64,000 nucleotides of DNA from the NCBI GenBank assembly GCA_950097015.1, contig CATNEN010000029.1:1240001-1304000 (forward strand), written 5' to 3'. A program made the translations under genes and the position numbers. This document shows, piece by piece, positions 21,562-32,830 of this stretch; the stretch's first letter is position 1; the number at the start of each line of letters is the position of its first letter. The notes under the pieces are model-generated. The model was not told where the DNA came from, ran no database searches, and saw nothing but the letters and a program-made list of their open reading frames with translations. The stretch is from Macrostomum hystrix (Eukaryota; Platyhelminthes; Macrostomidae).

Positions 21562-23437
21562 TTACAGAGAGGAATCTTTTCTTGACTCGCAGTCGATTTC
21601 AACGCTGATTTCGACCTGATTTCGCTTCCAGCAGCAACAGCTGAACACGCAGGACATCAGGCGGTCATAGGGCTCCAGAGACCGCAGCGGTTTTGGCAGG
21701 AAGTCCCAGGTGCGCATGAAGGCTGGCAGCCAGTGCGGCTTCTTCGACTGCAGCAGGCTGACGACGCCAGCCGTCAGCATGGGAGCGACGAGCAGCCCGA
21801 AGGCGACGTAGACAGCCACAGTGTGCACCAGCGATAGGCCGAAGAACATCAGAGGAATCAGGAGGAAGGTGAACAGGATGTAGATGATTGCGAACCAGCG
21901 GTATGCGGCTGTGGCGGCGCCAAGTTTCTTTGCCAGTGCGATCGGAATGCTCTTCATGAATGGTACAGGTAGCCAAATAAGTACACCGATAACGTTGAAG
22001 AACAGGTGGGTGAGCGCTGTCTGTAAGCTTCTAGCCTCGGCCGATGCAAGAGCAGCGAGGAGGCCGGTGGTGGTTGTGCCGATGTTGGAGCCCAGTGTGA
22101 TTGGGTACATTATCTCCACGGTGATGACTCCGGTGCCAACGAGAGGCGTCAGCGTTGACGTCAGCACTGAGGAGGACTGGACGAGAATGGTAAGACAGGC
22201 GCCGACCAGCAGGGCGATGTAGTCCATGGCGAAGCTCAGACAGCGGTTCTGCGTCCGTGTCACTCGCTCGATGGCCGTCTTGACCTTCGCCTCCAGCAGG
22301 GAGCGGAGAATCCGCACGAGGCCGACCAGACAGCCGATGAGGGCGGCCAATGACATGGCCAGCAGGATGCCTCCGATGGCAGCGTCCGCCCAGTGGCCGG
22401 CCACGTCCATGAACATGAAGGCGCCTGGAAGACGAATTGGATTCTCGTTGTAAGATTTGGCGATAAAATCTGAGTAAAATGGTCATTGGTCTGACTATTT
22501 TGTCTTGCTTTAAAAATGCTTTGAAGCTCACATTTTTCATCGCAGGTGCCGTTCTTGCCACTCTTGCAGCAGACTTTCAACAGAGTGCTGCTGTTGCGCA
22601 GAAGCTCCGGGTCCCTTAACAGTTTACTATCTAGGCGGACAACCAGGTCAGTGAGAGGCGAAATGATAACTTTGAGAAAGTCTGGTGGGTTAGACACACT
22701 GGAAGTGCTGTTTGAGTTGCTGCTCACGATGAGTCCTGTCAGGTGGTAGAGAGCTCCGCTGGCCATCTCCACGGGTAGCAGGACCAGCACGGTCAACCAG
22801 TTGAACATGTCGTGCACAGTGGCGCCGGCGAAGGCTCGTTCCATCTCCTTCCTATCGCCGATCTGGCCGAGGGAGACGATGGTGTTGGTGACGGTGGTGC
22901 CGATGTTGGCGCCCATGATCATGTAGACCGATGAGCGCAGCTCGATGATCTCAGCGCCGACCATTGTGATGATGAGCGACGTCGATGTGGACGAGCTCTG
23001 CACAAGGACCGTCAGGAGAACTCCCATCATCAGGCAGGCGACTGGATTGGCGAACACGACATTGTTGGCTAGCAGGTCGCCAATCTGACGACCTCCAAGG
23101 AGGCGAAATGCCGCGCTCATGAGGTCCAGGGAGCAGATGAAGAAGTACAGGCAGATCAGCAGAGCCACAAATCGCAAGATGATCAGCAGGATGCGAACAG
23201 CTGGCGATGTCCTCCTCTGCGTTGGCGGCATCAGCGACGGTTCGGGCAGCTTCTGCTTCTCCGGATCATCGTTGGTCGCGTCGTTGACGTCAATGGGCTT
23301 GTGGATGGAGTCGAGGCTGCAAAGTGGAGTTAAGAATTTGCATTTGGTGTCAGCCAATCAAATAGCTTTCAGTTAAAGACAAGGGATGAAACTGTACTCG
23401 TCAATTATTTTGCTCACCTGTTGGTCGTGTCTGACAT
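21562..23437 (-). CDS. SLC34-type sodium-dependent phosphate cotransporter, complete
   Basis: Exons are 23437-23418, 23316-22532 and 22424-21562, all with GT-AG junctions in frame, giving 555 aa. The ATG encodes MSDTTN and splices into SLDSIHKP. Two inverted repeat units carry the family signature: QSSSTSTS at ~113, followed by GANIGTTVTNT, and QSSSVLTS at ~351, followed by GSNIGTTTT. Between them lies a large extracellular loop with several N-X-S/T sites and Cys pairs. AFAGATVHD is followed by FNWL, keeping the Asp linked with electrogenic 3Na:1HPO4 transport in vertebrate NaPi-IIa/IIb. The C-terminus has a Cys cluster (SCCCW), as in NaPi-IIb-like proteins. The plasma membrane is the expected location. 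A poly(A) signal (AATAAA on this strand) is at 21376-21371. The gene converges tail-to-tail with the Crypton-type gene. Confidence 0.95.
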
Positions 23438-24024
23438 GGCTAGCTGCTTGTTGGCAAATATTTATTTGACAGTCTGCTTCTTAAAGCTCGGTTGATGAGG
23501 GAGGGCAGGCACTTTCCGATGCTGTATATATGCCATCACCAGGTGAAGTGTCTCTTATCTTGCCCAGCAGTGAATGCAATCGAGAGTCCACTTCTCTGTG
23601 TATTCCAATTCCTCCTGTACTGATTCACACAAACTGAAAGTCACGCCGGGCGCACGTGTGCAGCAAGAGACAAGTCTTGAGTCACTTGTGTCACCTGTGT
23701 TGCTACCCAGTGAAAACGCTTTGACAGATTTTCACTGTTGGCACAGCTCGCCAAATATGATATAAAACCTGACTTGACAACACGTTTTGTTTGAACCGAA
23801 ATTTAAATGACTCAAAGCTAAAAAATCTTATCTTATTTATCTAATTATTATATCCTCTATTTTTTTAAACTGTCCGAAGAATGTTTCAAAACAGAAAGAA
23901 TGTTTTCAAATAATAATAGTGAGCTCTGTTTTTAAGTTTTTGAACAAAATATGATTCTTAAAGTTCGATTGAGTCGATTGCTTGTCTCGGTAAATTTTTA
24001 GGAATGTTACCTGTAGAGAGTTTT
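23438..24024. other. 5' flank of the SLC34 gene, no gene recognised
   Basis: No clear TATA box. Short frames only. Confidence 0.4.
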
Positions 24025-24205
24025 TTAATTGAAATGGACGGGTAGATAGAAATGCAAGAATAGGCACAGCAGCAAAGGCGCTTCCAAAGGCTGTACACAG
24101 CTTTTCAGTCCATGGACTGGGGAGGGGATAAATGATGCCTTTGTGTTGGGTTGAGAATCGAACTCTCGACCTCAGGAGCTCTTGACCTTGCACTGGCCTA
24201 CAAGC
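24025..24205 (-). mobile_element. tRNA-derived SINE, family 3
   Basis: On the minus strand a tRNA-like head contains GAGAGTTCGATTCTCAACCC (B-box-like). It is followed by CCAGTCCATGGACTGAAAAG and TACAGCCTTTGGAAGCGCC. This 3' module recurs at 24295-24370, 29730-29800 and inside 45885-46148. Confidence 0.65.
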
Positions 24206-24294
24206 AATTTTTCTTAAATTGAACTAACAGACAAGAAAATAATCAAGTTTGAGAGGCCAATGAAAATTGATTTTCAAGAAATTGTGGGCAGTTG

Positions 24295-24370
24295 TAGCGT
24301 CCCCCCAGTCCATGGACTGAACAGTCGTACGCAGTCTTCAGATGCCGTGCAGTACGTCCGACCCAATTGC
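24295..24370 (+). mobile_element. Isolated SINE 3' module
   Basis: CCAGTCCATGGACTGAACAG then CGTACGCAGTCTTC, as in the 3' part of the SINE at 45885-46148, without a tRNA head. Confidence 0.55.
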
Positions 24371-25052
24371 GTTATTATTAATATTCGTTAATATATTTCT
24401 TATTATGACAACAATTATTATTACTATTATTTAACTTTCTACAACTTTAAGGTTCTAATACTTTATGCGTGTTCAGTGTGTCAGTCAGCGTATAAAAGTT
24501 ATTTAAATGTTCACTTTAGGGTGATCAAAATCGGCTAATTATTTATCTCCTCAACATAATGACAAAACTAAAAAAAAGTTCGGTCACATTGGGTAAGCTG
24601 AACTGCATAATTAATTATGCTGCCCTCAAGTGAAGCTACGAGTTAATTAGGCGTACTGTATGAGCGATAAGAAAACTTTGGTTCGCTATGATCTACGCTA
24701 AAATTTACCTAATACCGCATTTTTGTTACACAAGGTTCGATGAAATTCCACCCGCTTTCACTGGTGTCGCCTAGAAATCATTATTTTATTGCTCCACAGT
24801 CAGTGCAACTAAAAAATTGTCTTTAGGCCTTAGCCTTGTAAAAGTTCAAACCGATCATTCAAAAGGTGCGTGCTAAAAATTGTTACTTTCCATACACATT
24901 TGCGCTTTGATAGTGGTCGAATACCCTCGCCCATTGTTTGACCTTCATTCGCCAAGGCTGGGCAGTGGTTCGAATCCTATATTTTTGTGTAATATTTAAA
25001 CAGTTCGATGCTGAATTAGCCATCGAAAAGAACTTTCTCGAGTAGCATTGTA

Positions 25053-25200
25053 TGACTGTACCTTGTGGTTATATCAAAGGACTCACGACTTGAACGTCGG
25101 GGGTTCGATTCCTGACTCCCTTGGAACAATTTGTGTCATTAAGCAAGACACTTTACTCTGCATTGTTTCAATTCACCCAGCCTTTAAATAAGCACCAACA
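25053..25200 (+). mobile_element. tRNA-derived SINE, family 2
   Basis: A tRNA-like head (ACCTTGTGGTTATAT, then GGGGGTTCGATTCCTGACTC as B box) is followed by TTGTGTCATTAAGCAAGACA and TTCACCCAGC. An inverted, longer copy is at 45885-46148. Confidence 0.8.
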
Positions 25201-25340
25201 AAATAAAATTAAGTAATGTTTTACACCTTTTATTCATATCGAATTTTATAAAGCACTGGTTTGTTAAAAGAAATTTTTCTGAGACAATGATATATACAAA
25301 ATATCATAAATATCAAATATCAAAATATTTGCGTACTACA

Positions 25341-25667
25341 CTACTGACTAGGAGCGGTAGTAGTAAGCACCGATTGTGATGCGTTTATTTTGGCAGCGTA
25401 CGAGTATCTATTGATCCTTCGCGATTTGGCCATAGACAGGGCGAATAGTACCATAAGTACGAGAGCTACCACCAGACTGATCGATAGCCACAGCCGGTGG
25501 CGGCACAGCATGACCGCCAGTCGCTTCAGTCTCGACTTCGTGTAGTCGCATGCGCGACCTTCGCCTGAGTCCAGCCGTCGCACTTCGCCGTCAGAGGCTC
25601 GCGTGTGTCGCTGCCAGGATACTCTCTTCTTCTGAGGCTGATCCTGCTTTTGGTATTGCTGTTGTTG

Positions 25668-25712
<45 letters not shown>

Positions 25713-26501
25713 CTGCTGCTTCTGCTGCTGTAATTTAGTTTTCTGAGCCTCTGAATTCTTGAGGTTGGTCGACTAAGTCACTGGATTATGGCAATAAACT
25801 GAAGCACCACAGACTGACACACTGAAGCTCCACAGACTGACACACTGAAGCTCCACAGACTGACACACTGAAGCTCCACAGACTGACACACTGAAGCTCC
25901 ACAGACTGACACACTGAAGCTCCACAGACTGACACACTGAGGCTCCACAGACTGACACACTGAAGCTCCACAGACTGGCACATTGGAGCACCACATAATT
26001 TTCTTTCTTTTCATCTACCTGCTCGTCTATAGTGGAAGTCGTCGGCAGTTCAGCAGATGCCCCGTTCTTCATCAACAACACGGCTGGTGCAGGCGCTAGG
26101 CCCGCTTCACTTTCTAATTTGACGATGATTTTACGCGATTCTTCTAATAAAATTGGGCGCGATTTTAAATTCTCCAGATCATTCCGGGCGTCAGTGTGTC
26201 GCTCCAACAGCTGCAGCGTCTCGTCGAGCTCCTCAAAGCTCCAATTGACGTCGCTTCGGACGGAGCCTGCTGGTTTAAAATTGTCATTCGACAATCAAAC
26301 TATAGTGCTGATGCAGAGCAAGAAAGCCGGGAAGCTCAAAGCCAGCTCACCATTTAGAACCTGGAGACTGTACTCCATTGCCTCAGTCCGTGAGCCTGCG
26401 TCACGAAGCTGTCGCATAGCTCGCCAATCGTCCGCGGTTGCTAGCAGGCGCTGTTCCGCAGTGTCAGCCTGCTGCTGATCCAACATGAACGGATCTGTCA
26501 T
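25341..26501 (-). CDS. Syntaxin-6 N-terminal-domain membrane protein without a SNARE motif
   Basis: Exons are 26501-26351, 26266-26019 and 25772-25341, in frame, giving 276 aa. The start MTDPFMLDQ and the segment VNWSFEELDETLQLLE match the syntaxin-6/10/61 N-terminal three-helix bundle; human STX6 starts MSMEDPFF and has a DLEDLDETI segment. ESRKIIVKLESE continues helix 3. Where a ~60-residue Qc SNARE helix should follow there is instead a Gln-rich tract encoded by CAG repeats (~25669-25730) and a basic, Ser-containing stretch. One hydrophobic segment (LWLSISLVVALVLMVLFAL) and ~27 polar residues follow. It is predicted to be a Golgi/endosomal single-pass protein that could bind trafficking partners but not form a SNARE bundle. 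A poly(A) signal on this strand lies at 25234-25229. An undetected extra exon within the 25773-26018 intron seems excluded, because that intron is mostly tandem repeat. Confidence 0.75.
25800..25985. repeat. 23-bp minisatellite in the intron of the syntaxin-6N gene
   Basis: Unit CACAGACTGACACACTGAAG plus CTC, about eight copies. It fills most of the 246-bp intron. On the gene strand it reads open as a Cys-rich repeat, but the flanking splice sites (CAG|GTAGAT and ACTTAG|TC) show it is intronic. Confidence 0.9.
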
Positions 26502-26825
26502 GCCTTCAATCTGGTTGCTGTTTGGAGCAAGATTAGTCCTAGTTATGTTTTTCTGTGCTCAAAGTTGTCTCATGCCTGTCAAAATGACCAGGTGTCCCTA
26601 GTTTGGAGTGCAATGAAAAAATAAGTAATGCAGAGAGAGATTGCACATTATCTAATCAGCCTCAGAGATTCCCTTGCAGACCTGAAAGAAGCAGCAAAGC
26701 CTGTGCGACTGACTCCAGACACACCTTTACTATCACGCCTGACCAAACTGCGTGGCTTCAAAGCTCAGTCAGAATTCTCAGATTTCCAATTTATTCTTTT
26801 TGAGTTTTCTGCAAGGTATATTACA
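26502..26825 (+). other. Uncertain small open frame upstream of a CA repeat
   Basis: An ATG at 26628 opens about 62 codons (MQREIAHYLISLRDSLADL and onward) with plausible amphipathic composition, ending at a GT near 26815. A possible continuation (ITALQALERKTAVYQS) lies at 27250-27310 beyond the CA repeat, but I could not fix the junction. Not recognised. Confidence 0.25.
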
Positions 26826-27140
26826 CATATGTGCACACAAGCACACACACAAGCACACACACACAAGCACACACACACAAGAACACACACACAAGAACAC
26901 ACACACAAGCACACACACACACAAGCACACACACACAAGCACACACACACACAAGCACACACACACACAAGCACACACACACACAAGCACACACACACAC
27001 ACAAGCACACACACAAGCACACACACACACAAGCACACACACACACAAGCACACACACACACAAGCACACAAGCACACACACACACAAGCACACACACAC
27101 ACAAGCACACACACAAACACACACACACAAGCACACAGAA
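26826..27140. repeat. CA-rich microsatellite with regular AAGC interruptions
   Basis: ACACACACAC runs broken every 12-18 bp by AAGC. All six frames are open for long stretches as a consequence, so they are not coding evidence. Confidence 0.95.
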
Positions 27141-27490
27141 ATTACTCCAACCCAGCAGTTTCTCTGCACTTTTACCATCATTCGCGTATTTATTTTAGTT
27201 TAATTGATCTCTAAATATGTTAACCATTTGTAAAATAATTGCGGATCTGACAAGATTACAGCACTGCAGGCCTTGGAGAGAAAGACGGCAGTTTACCAGA
27301 GCAAAAGCCGGCCTTAGACAATGCCAGATTAGGCCAGGGGTCCATGAATTCTAGATGAAGCTCACTGACCCCTGCCCAGCCTCTCAGTTTCCCACTGGGC
27401 CGACAATCTCAGCTTAATTAATCAAGGCGGAGGAGGGTGGGCCTCCCACATCTGTGCCAGTGCCGACTGGCCTGTACACTGAACAGTGAG

Positions 27491-27498
27491 TATATAAA
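27491..27498 (+). promoter_or_regulatory. TATA box candidate for fascin
   Basis: TATATAAA about 590 bp upstream of the fascin ATG, followed by GC-richer sequence. A second weaker candidate (TATTTAAAA) lies near 27896. A transcript start has not been demonstrated. Confidence 0.45.
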
Positions 27499-28078
27499 GA
27501 GACTGCGCATCTGACAGAAAACGTTCCGATCATCGGACCTTCAGAACAAGTTGCTTTCCCAGAGTATCGAGTGTCAGCTAGCGCCATCCAGCGGTCATGA
27601 TAGTGACCCTCGCTTCTCTATTTTCACTTTCCCCTGTCTCATTTGTGCGAGTATTTCGTGTGAGCGCGCGCCGAGTAATCGCATGAGCGACTGCAATTTG
27701 AAACTCTGAGAGCGGCTGAAACAGAGAAAGTGAGAGAGAGGCTCAAAAAGACTGGAATCGGCTATGTTTCCTGGGCTGTTGCTGTTGTTGTAGCAGTTTT
27801 AAAAGGCCAGCTAACACTTACAATTGGCTAAGGTTACAGAGCTGTGTTGCCTTCTTCTTCCGTTCCTGATTTTTCTCTGTGGCCCAGACTCGGCGTATTT
27901 AAAACAGCGGACTCGTCGTTTAACTCAGAAAAAGCAGCAATTAAAAAGTGAGTGAGAGAGGAAACGAGCAGAAAAGAGCTAAATGAAGTCCTAAGGCACT
28001 CTTAACTGCGACCATTTCGCCGACTGGCAATCAAGAAAGTGCAGCCCTTGTTAATTTGTCTTCTGAAAAAAAAGCAAA

Positions 28079-28605
28079 ATGGATCCAAACACATTTGTGA
28101 AGAAGAAGACCGCCAACACTTACTACTTTGGCAGGCCGTTGAACTCTGTCCAGGTGAGAAAGCTGCACTATTATTCCCATTTTGTTACTTAGTTAGGGAT
28201 TTCAGTGTGGGCAGCCGCATTTCCAATCTACTCAGCACGAAATGCAGGGCGATGGGGCTAGAGATATGATAGCCTTTCATCAATGGGCGTGGCTCAAACG
28301 AGGGAGAAAGTGCTCAGGCTGAGTAGGCGTGCCTTCAGACGCGGCGGGCGCTTGCGTGGGTGGGTCGGTCAAGCCAAGCCGCGTCTTCACAATGACGGCC
28401 TATATGATTAAGCGATACATATGCGCGAGTTGCAGTTGATTTGTCTTTATATGCGAGACTAATACAACTGAAGACTGTAACTATAACACTAACAATTTTA
28501 TTTGTCATGTCTTTGACTTAAAATAATTCTATTCACAGATAATACCCGCTGCTTCAAGCGGCATGTCTCAGCAACAGCAGCAGCAGCAACAGCAGAAGCA
28601 GCTGG

Positions 28606-28636
<31 letters not shown>

Positions 28637-28641
28637 GCTGG

Positions 28642-28672
<31 letters not shown>

Positions 28673-31600
28673 AGCTTTTCAAATGCCATCAAAGATAAAT
28701 CAACAGCAGCAGCAAAAGCAGCAGCAACAGTCGCTAGTAGCAACGTCACACCTGCTGCCGCCGCCGCAGCCGCAGCAGATTGTGATCAAGAAGACGCAGC
28801 TGCCGCAGCCTTCGTCAGCGCCGCAGCCGCTAGCCCAACTTCGGGCGTCGAAGGAGAACGGCTTCTCCGCCACCGCCACCGCCGCGTCCGCGTTCTCCGA
28901 CCCGTTCGAGTCTCTGAAATGGAAGATTGGCCTGCGCAACGCCAGCGGTCGGTACCTCACAGCCGAGCCGTTCGGCTACAAGCTGAACGTGTCGGGCTCC
29001 GCGCTGAGGCAGCGCCAGACCTGGGTGGCTGTCCCGGATCCCGCGAGCGAGTGCCTGTACTTCAGGTCGCATCTGGGCCGATTTCTGTCGGCCGATTCAG
29101 ACGGAAATGTCGCCTGTAGCCGGGAGAAGCCGGGCGTCGAGGAGCGCTTTCTGGTGGAGCGAAACAGCCGCGATGCCCGGCTGTGGGCCCTGCGCAGCCT
29201 GCAATACGGCTACTACCTGGCCGGGGAGGAGGACCGGCTGCACTGCTTCGCCAAGGCGCCAGCTTGGTGGACCTGCCATCTGGCGCTGCACCCGCAGGTA
29301 CGGAGGACCCGCTGGGAGCCTGCGGGCATTTTGGGGAGGCAGCTTGAAACCCATTAGCTTGAGCTTCGGGCTACTGACCGAGAGAGCTCGATTCCGCGTC
29401 GAGGCCACATTCATTTGGGGCGCAGCCGCGGAGAGAAGGCTTGAGGGGCTTGTCGTGCAATTTACGGCCAACCTCCAAGGCACAGTGCAGTGTACACTGC
29501 ATGACGACGAGAAAGTCAGGGCAGATGTACACACCTGTGTGAGCGTGTGCCTGCGTACAGTATATGTGTGCGTGTGTGCTCAGGAGTCAGCGAAATGGGC
29601 AGAATTGCCTCCTCGCTGGCTGCAGGTCTATTGTCACCAAACGGTGTGCAACTGCACGCAGCCCTCCTGCAAATTATTATTATTATTATTATTATTATTG
29701 GTATTGCTATTTGGATGGGTGAGTGCAATGGTGGCCCTGAGTCCACGGACTGACCAGGTGTACGCAGCCTTTGGAAGCGCCGCACGCAATAGCTGCGGCT
29801 GTGGCACAGGCTGTACCATATAAATGAGTATAAATGAGTATTTTCTCTCTTCCTTCTGAGGGGAGATAGGCAGATTATCAATAAGTACGAGGGGGGCGGT
29901 GACAGCTGATTTAATCCCAATGCGCGCAGGTGCACGTGAAGAACCTGAACCGCGGCCGCTACCTTCGTCTGGATGTTGACGACGACGAAGCCGAAGCCGG
30001 GTCGGATGAGGCCGACGATGACGGCCTCGGTGGCTCAGTCGGCAGCCGGCAGCTGCTCTGCGACCGCTGCAACCCGTGGGGCCCGGGCGCGCTCATCACA
30101 CTGCAGCAGCAGCCGGACGGTCGGGTGGCCATCAGAGCCTCGGACGGCAGTCTCCTGACGGGCAATGGCCGGCTAGTGGACGAGCTGTCCGAGCGGACCC
30201 TGTTCTGCCTGGAGCTGCGGGCCGGGCCCAGCTCGGGCCTGGCGTTTCGCGACTCGGCCGGGCGCTACCTCACGAATATAGGCGCGCTGGGCCTGGCCCG
30301 CACTAAGAACACCTCGGCTGGCCGGGACGAGCTGTACGTGCTGGAGGACAGCTTCCCGCAGGTGGCCGTGCAGGCATTCAACGGGCGATACGCCAGCATT
30401 CGGCAAGGTAAATCAAAGCTAATTGGCTTCCGGCTTTTAACAATCTGTATAGTATAATAGTAAGAATAATAATGGCATGGTCAATCCAGGGAAATGATGG
30501 GAATGGGATGGGAAATATGTTATAAAATTAATACCTGACTTGCCTATCTAATCTAAACTGATCGAATGGCAGGCCAGGATCTCAACGCCAACCAGACGGA
30601 CATTGGTGACACCGAGACCTACCAGCTGGAGTTCCAGTCTGGCCGGTGGCGCTTCCGCACACGCGACGACAAATTCTGGCGTCTGTCCGCCATCGGGACG
30701 GGGATTAGCGGCAATGGGGAGGCGAGGTGGGTGCCTAAATATTGCTCGGAAGTACTACCATTGAAGTATTTGAAGTGGCTGTGGGTATTGGCACATCATT
30801 TGGCGACGATTATTCCACTGATCCTTGAGTACACACTCACACAGGAGTGTACACCTCTCCTGGCTTGGCCCCCTAGATTGGCCCCTTTATGGGCGTAAAA
30901 TTACACGACCAGCGCCCAAGCCTCCCCCAAATGAATGTGGCCTCGCCGCGGAATCGAACTCAGGGACCTTGGCGCCTGACAGAATCAGTTAGTATGGAGT
31001 AACACGTAATGTATTATAGTATTGAAGACTCATTGGAGGATCGCCACCTCTGGCTCCCGGCTTATCAACAGGGACCAGTCGACTCTGTTCGAGATGCAGC
31101 CGCTGCCCCGCGGCCGGGTGTCCTTGAAGTGCTCAAACGGCGGCTACCTGGCCGCCAAGAAGCTCGGCGCGTTGAACGCCGCCGCCCCGGCAGGTGCCGA
31201 ACCTGGCCGTCGGCCTGAGGAGGAGCAGTTCCGCCTGGTGCTGCTCAACCGACCGGTGCTGGTGTTCCGCTGCGGCTACGGCTTCGTTGGGGTTCGCGGA
31301 GCCCGCCTGGAGTGCAACCTGGGCAGCTACGACATGTTCCAGCTGGAGCACTCAGAGAACGGATACTTCATCAAGAGTGAGTGAGAAATCAGATGGGATT
31401 GGGGAGAAATCAGATTGGATTGAGAGAAATAAAATTGGATTGGGAGAATCAGATTGGATTGGGGAGAAATCAGATTGGTTTGGGGAGAAATCAGGTCAGG
31501 AGAAAGCGGATTGGATTGTGTAAAAGCAGATTGGATTGGGGAGAAATCAGATTGGATTGGGGAGAAATCAGATTGGAGTGAAAAAATCAGATTTGATTTG

Positions 31601-32035
31601 GGAGGAATCTGATTTAAGTGGGGAGAAACCAGATTGGATTGGGGAGAAATCAGATTGGATTGGGAAGAAATCAAATTGGATTAGGAGAAATCAGATTACA
31701 ATTGGAAGAAATCAGATTTGATTTGGGAGAAATCTGATTTAAGTGGGGAGAAATCAGATTGGATTGGGGAGAAGTCGGGAGTAGTATGCAATGCGACTGT
31801 GCTATAAATTTTTTTTCTCATCAACCACGCAGGCTCCGAAGGCTACTGGAGCATTCTCGGCGATGCCAGCATCAGCTTCAGGAGCTGCCGGCCAGAGGAG
31901 TTCGTGTTCGAGTTCTGCAACCGCTCCTGCGTGGCCATCCTCGGGCAGAACGGCTGCTACGTGCGCGGCGAGCAGAACGGCACCATGCGGGCGGACTCGG
32001 CCACCATCACTGACAACTGCCTGTGGGAGTACTGA
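28079..32035 (+). CDS. Fascin, actin-bundling protein, complete, with polyglutamine N-terminal extension
   Basis: Exons are 28079-28153, 28539-29297, 29930-30407, 30573-30726, 31072-31376 and 31833-32035. Every junction keeps frame, giving 657 aa (about 490 is usual). Four beta-trefoil repeats are evident: GRYLTAEPFGYKLN starts the first, GRYLTNIGALG is in the second, FRTRDDKFWRL in the third, and a C-terminal FEFCNRSCVAI leads to LWEY as in vertebrate fascins. About 150 residues precede the first trefoil, including three Gln blocks (28566-28735) and a Pro/Gln stretch. The second trefoil has an Asp/Glu-rich insertion (~29965-30030). The position equal to human Ser39, the PKC site controlling actin binding, is Ala in VSGSALRQ. 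If exon 1 were wrong, the next in-frame ATG is at 28563. It acts on parallel actin bundles in filopodia-like protrusions. Confidence 0.95.
29385..29700 (+). mobile_element. tRNA-derived SINE, family 1, in a fascin intron
   Basis: Starts within the B-box region (GAGCTCGATTCCGCG). The body holds GCCGCGGAGAGAAGG and a GT-rich middle, then CACGCAGCCCTCCTGC and an (ATT)n tail. The 5' tRNA head is missing. The 3' end defines the family tail well. A separate module (GGACTGACCAGG, CAGCCTTTGGAAGCGCC) follows at 29730-29800. Confidence 0.85.
30780..30985 (-). mobile_element. tRNA-derived SINE, family 1, in a fascin intron
   Basis: Minus orientation. GGCACATCATTTGGCGACG marks the 3' end and GAATGTGGCCTCGCCGCGG the head side. 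The tRNA part is truncated. Confidence 0.8.
31390..31785 (+). repeat. ~22-bp minisatellite in the last fascin intron
   Basis: Imperfect units of GATTGGATTGGGGAGAAATC. It starts about 15 bp after the donor GTGAGT at 31377 and ends about 50 bp before the acceptor, so nearly the whole intron is repeat. Confidence 0.9.
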
Positions 32036-32830
32036 CCTGGATGGACTGAATCGCGTGCCCAGATGACCTGGATTGACCCACTAGATTGACCCACTAAATG
32101 AACTGGATTGACCCACAAGATTGACCTGGATTGACCCACAAGATTGACCTGGATTGACCCAAAAGATTGACCTGGATTGACCCACAAGATTGACCTGGAT
32201 TGACCCACAAGATTGACCTGGATTGACCCACTATAGATGACCTGGATTGACCCACAAGATTGACCTGGATTGACCCACAAGATTGACCTGGATTGACCCA
32301 GTAGATGACCTGGATTGACCCACAAGATTGACCTGGATTGACCCACTAGATGACCTGGATTGACCCACAAGATTGACCTGGATTGACCCACTATAGATGA
32401 CCTGGATTGACCCACAAGATTGACCTGGATTGACCCACTATAGATGACCTGGATTGACCCACAAGATTGACCTGGATTGACCCACTATTGATGAGCTGGA
32501 TTGACCCACAAGATTGACCTGGATTGACCCACTATAGATGAACTAGATTGACCCACTAAATGACCTGGATTGACCCACTAGATGACCTGGATTGACCCAC
32601 AAGATTGACCTGGGTTGACCCACTATAGATGACCTGGATTGACCCACTAGATGACCTGGATTGACCCACTAGATGACCTGGATTGACCCACTAGATTGAC
32701 CTGGATTGACCCACAAGATTGACATGGATTGACCCACTATAGATGAACTAGATTGACCCACTAAATGACCTGGATTGACCCTCTATAGATGACCTGGATT
32801 GACCCACTAGATGACCTGGATAAGCCGCAT
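32036..32830 (+). repeat. ~22-bp minisatellite directly after the fascin stop codon
   Basis: Units of GACCTGGATTGACCCACAAG with variants (TAGATGACC, TATAGATGACC). The word TGACCTGGAT overlaps the stop codon itself, so the array forms the 3' UTR or replaces it. Confidence 0.93.

Noticed and set aside
21665-22561. Alternative frames on both strands over the SLC34 gene
   Set aside because: They overlap the highly conserved transporter exons in the wrong frame and only reflect GC-rich codon use.
25773-26014. Cys-rich repeat protein continuing the syntaxin-6N exon
   Set aside because: The read-through is the 23-bp intronic minisatellite; a GTAGAT donor and an ACTTAG acceptor frame it and restore the C-terminal membrane exon.
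26752-27214. Long Thr/His and Cys/Val frames in all registers
   Set aside because: Translations of the CA-rich microsatellite.
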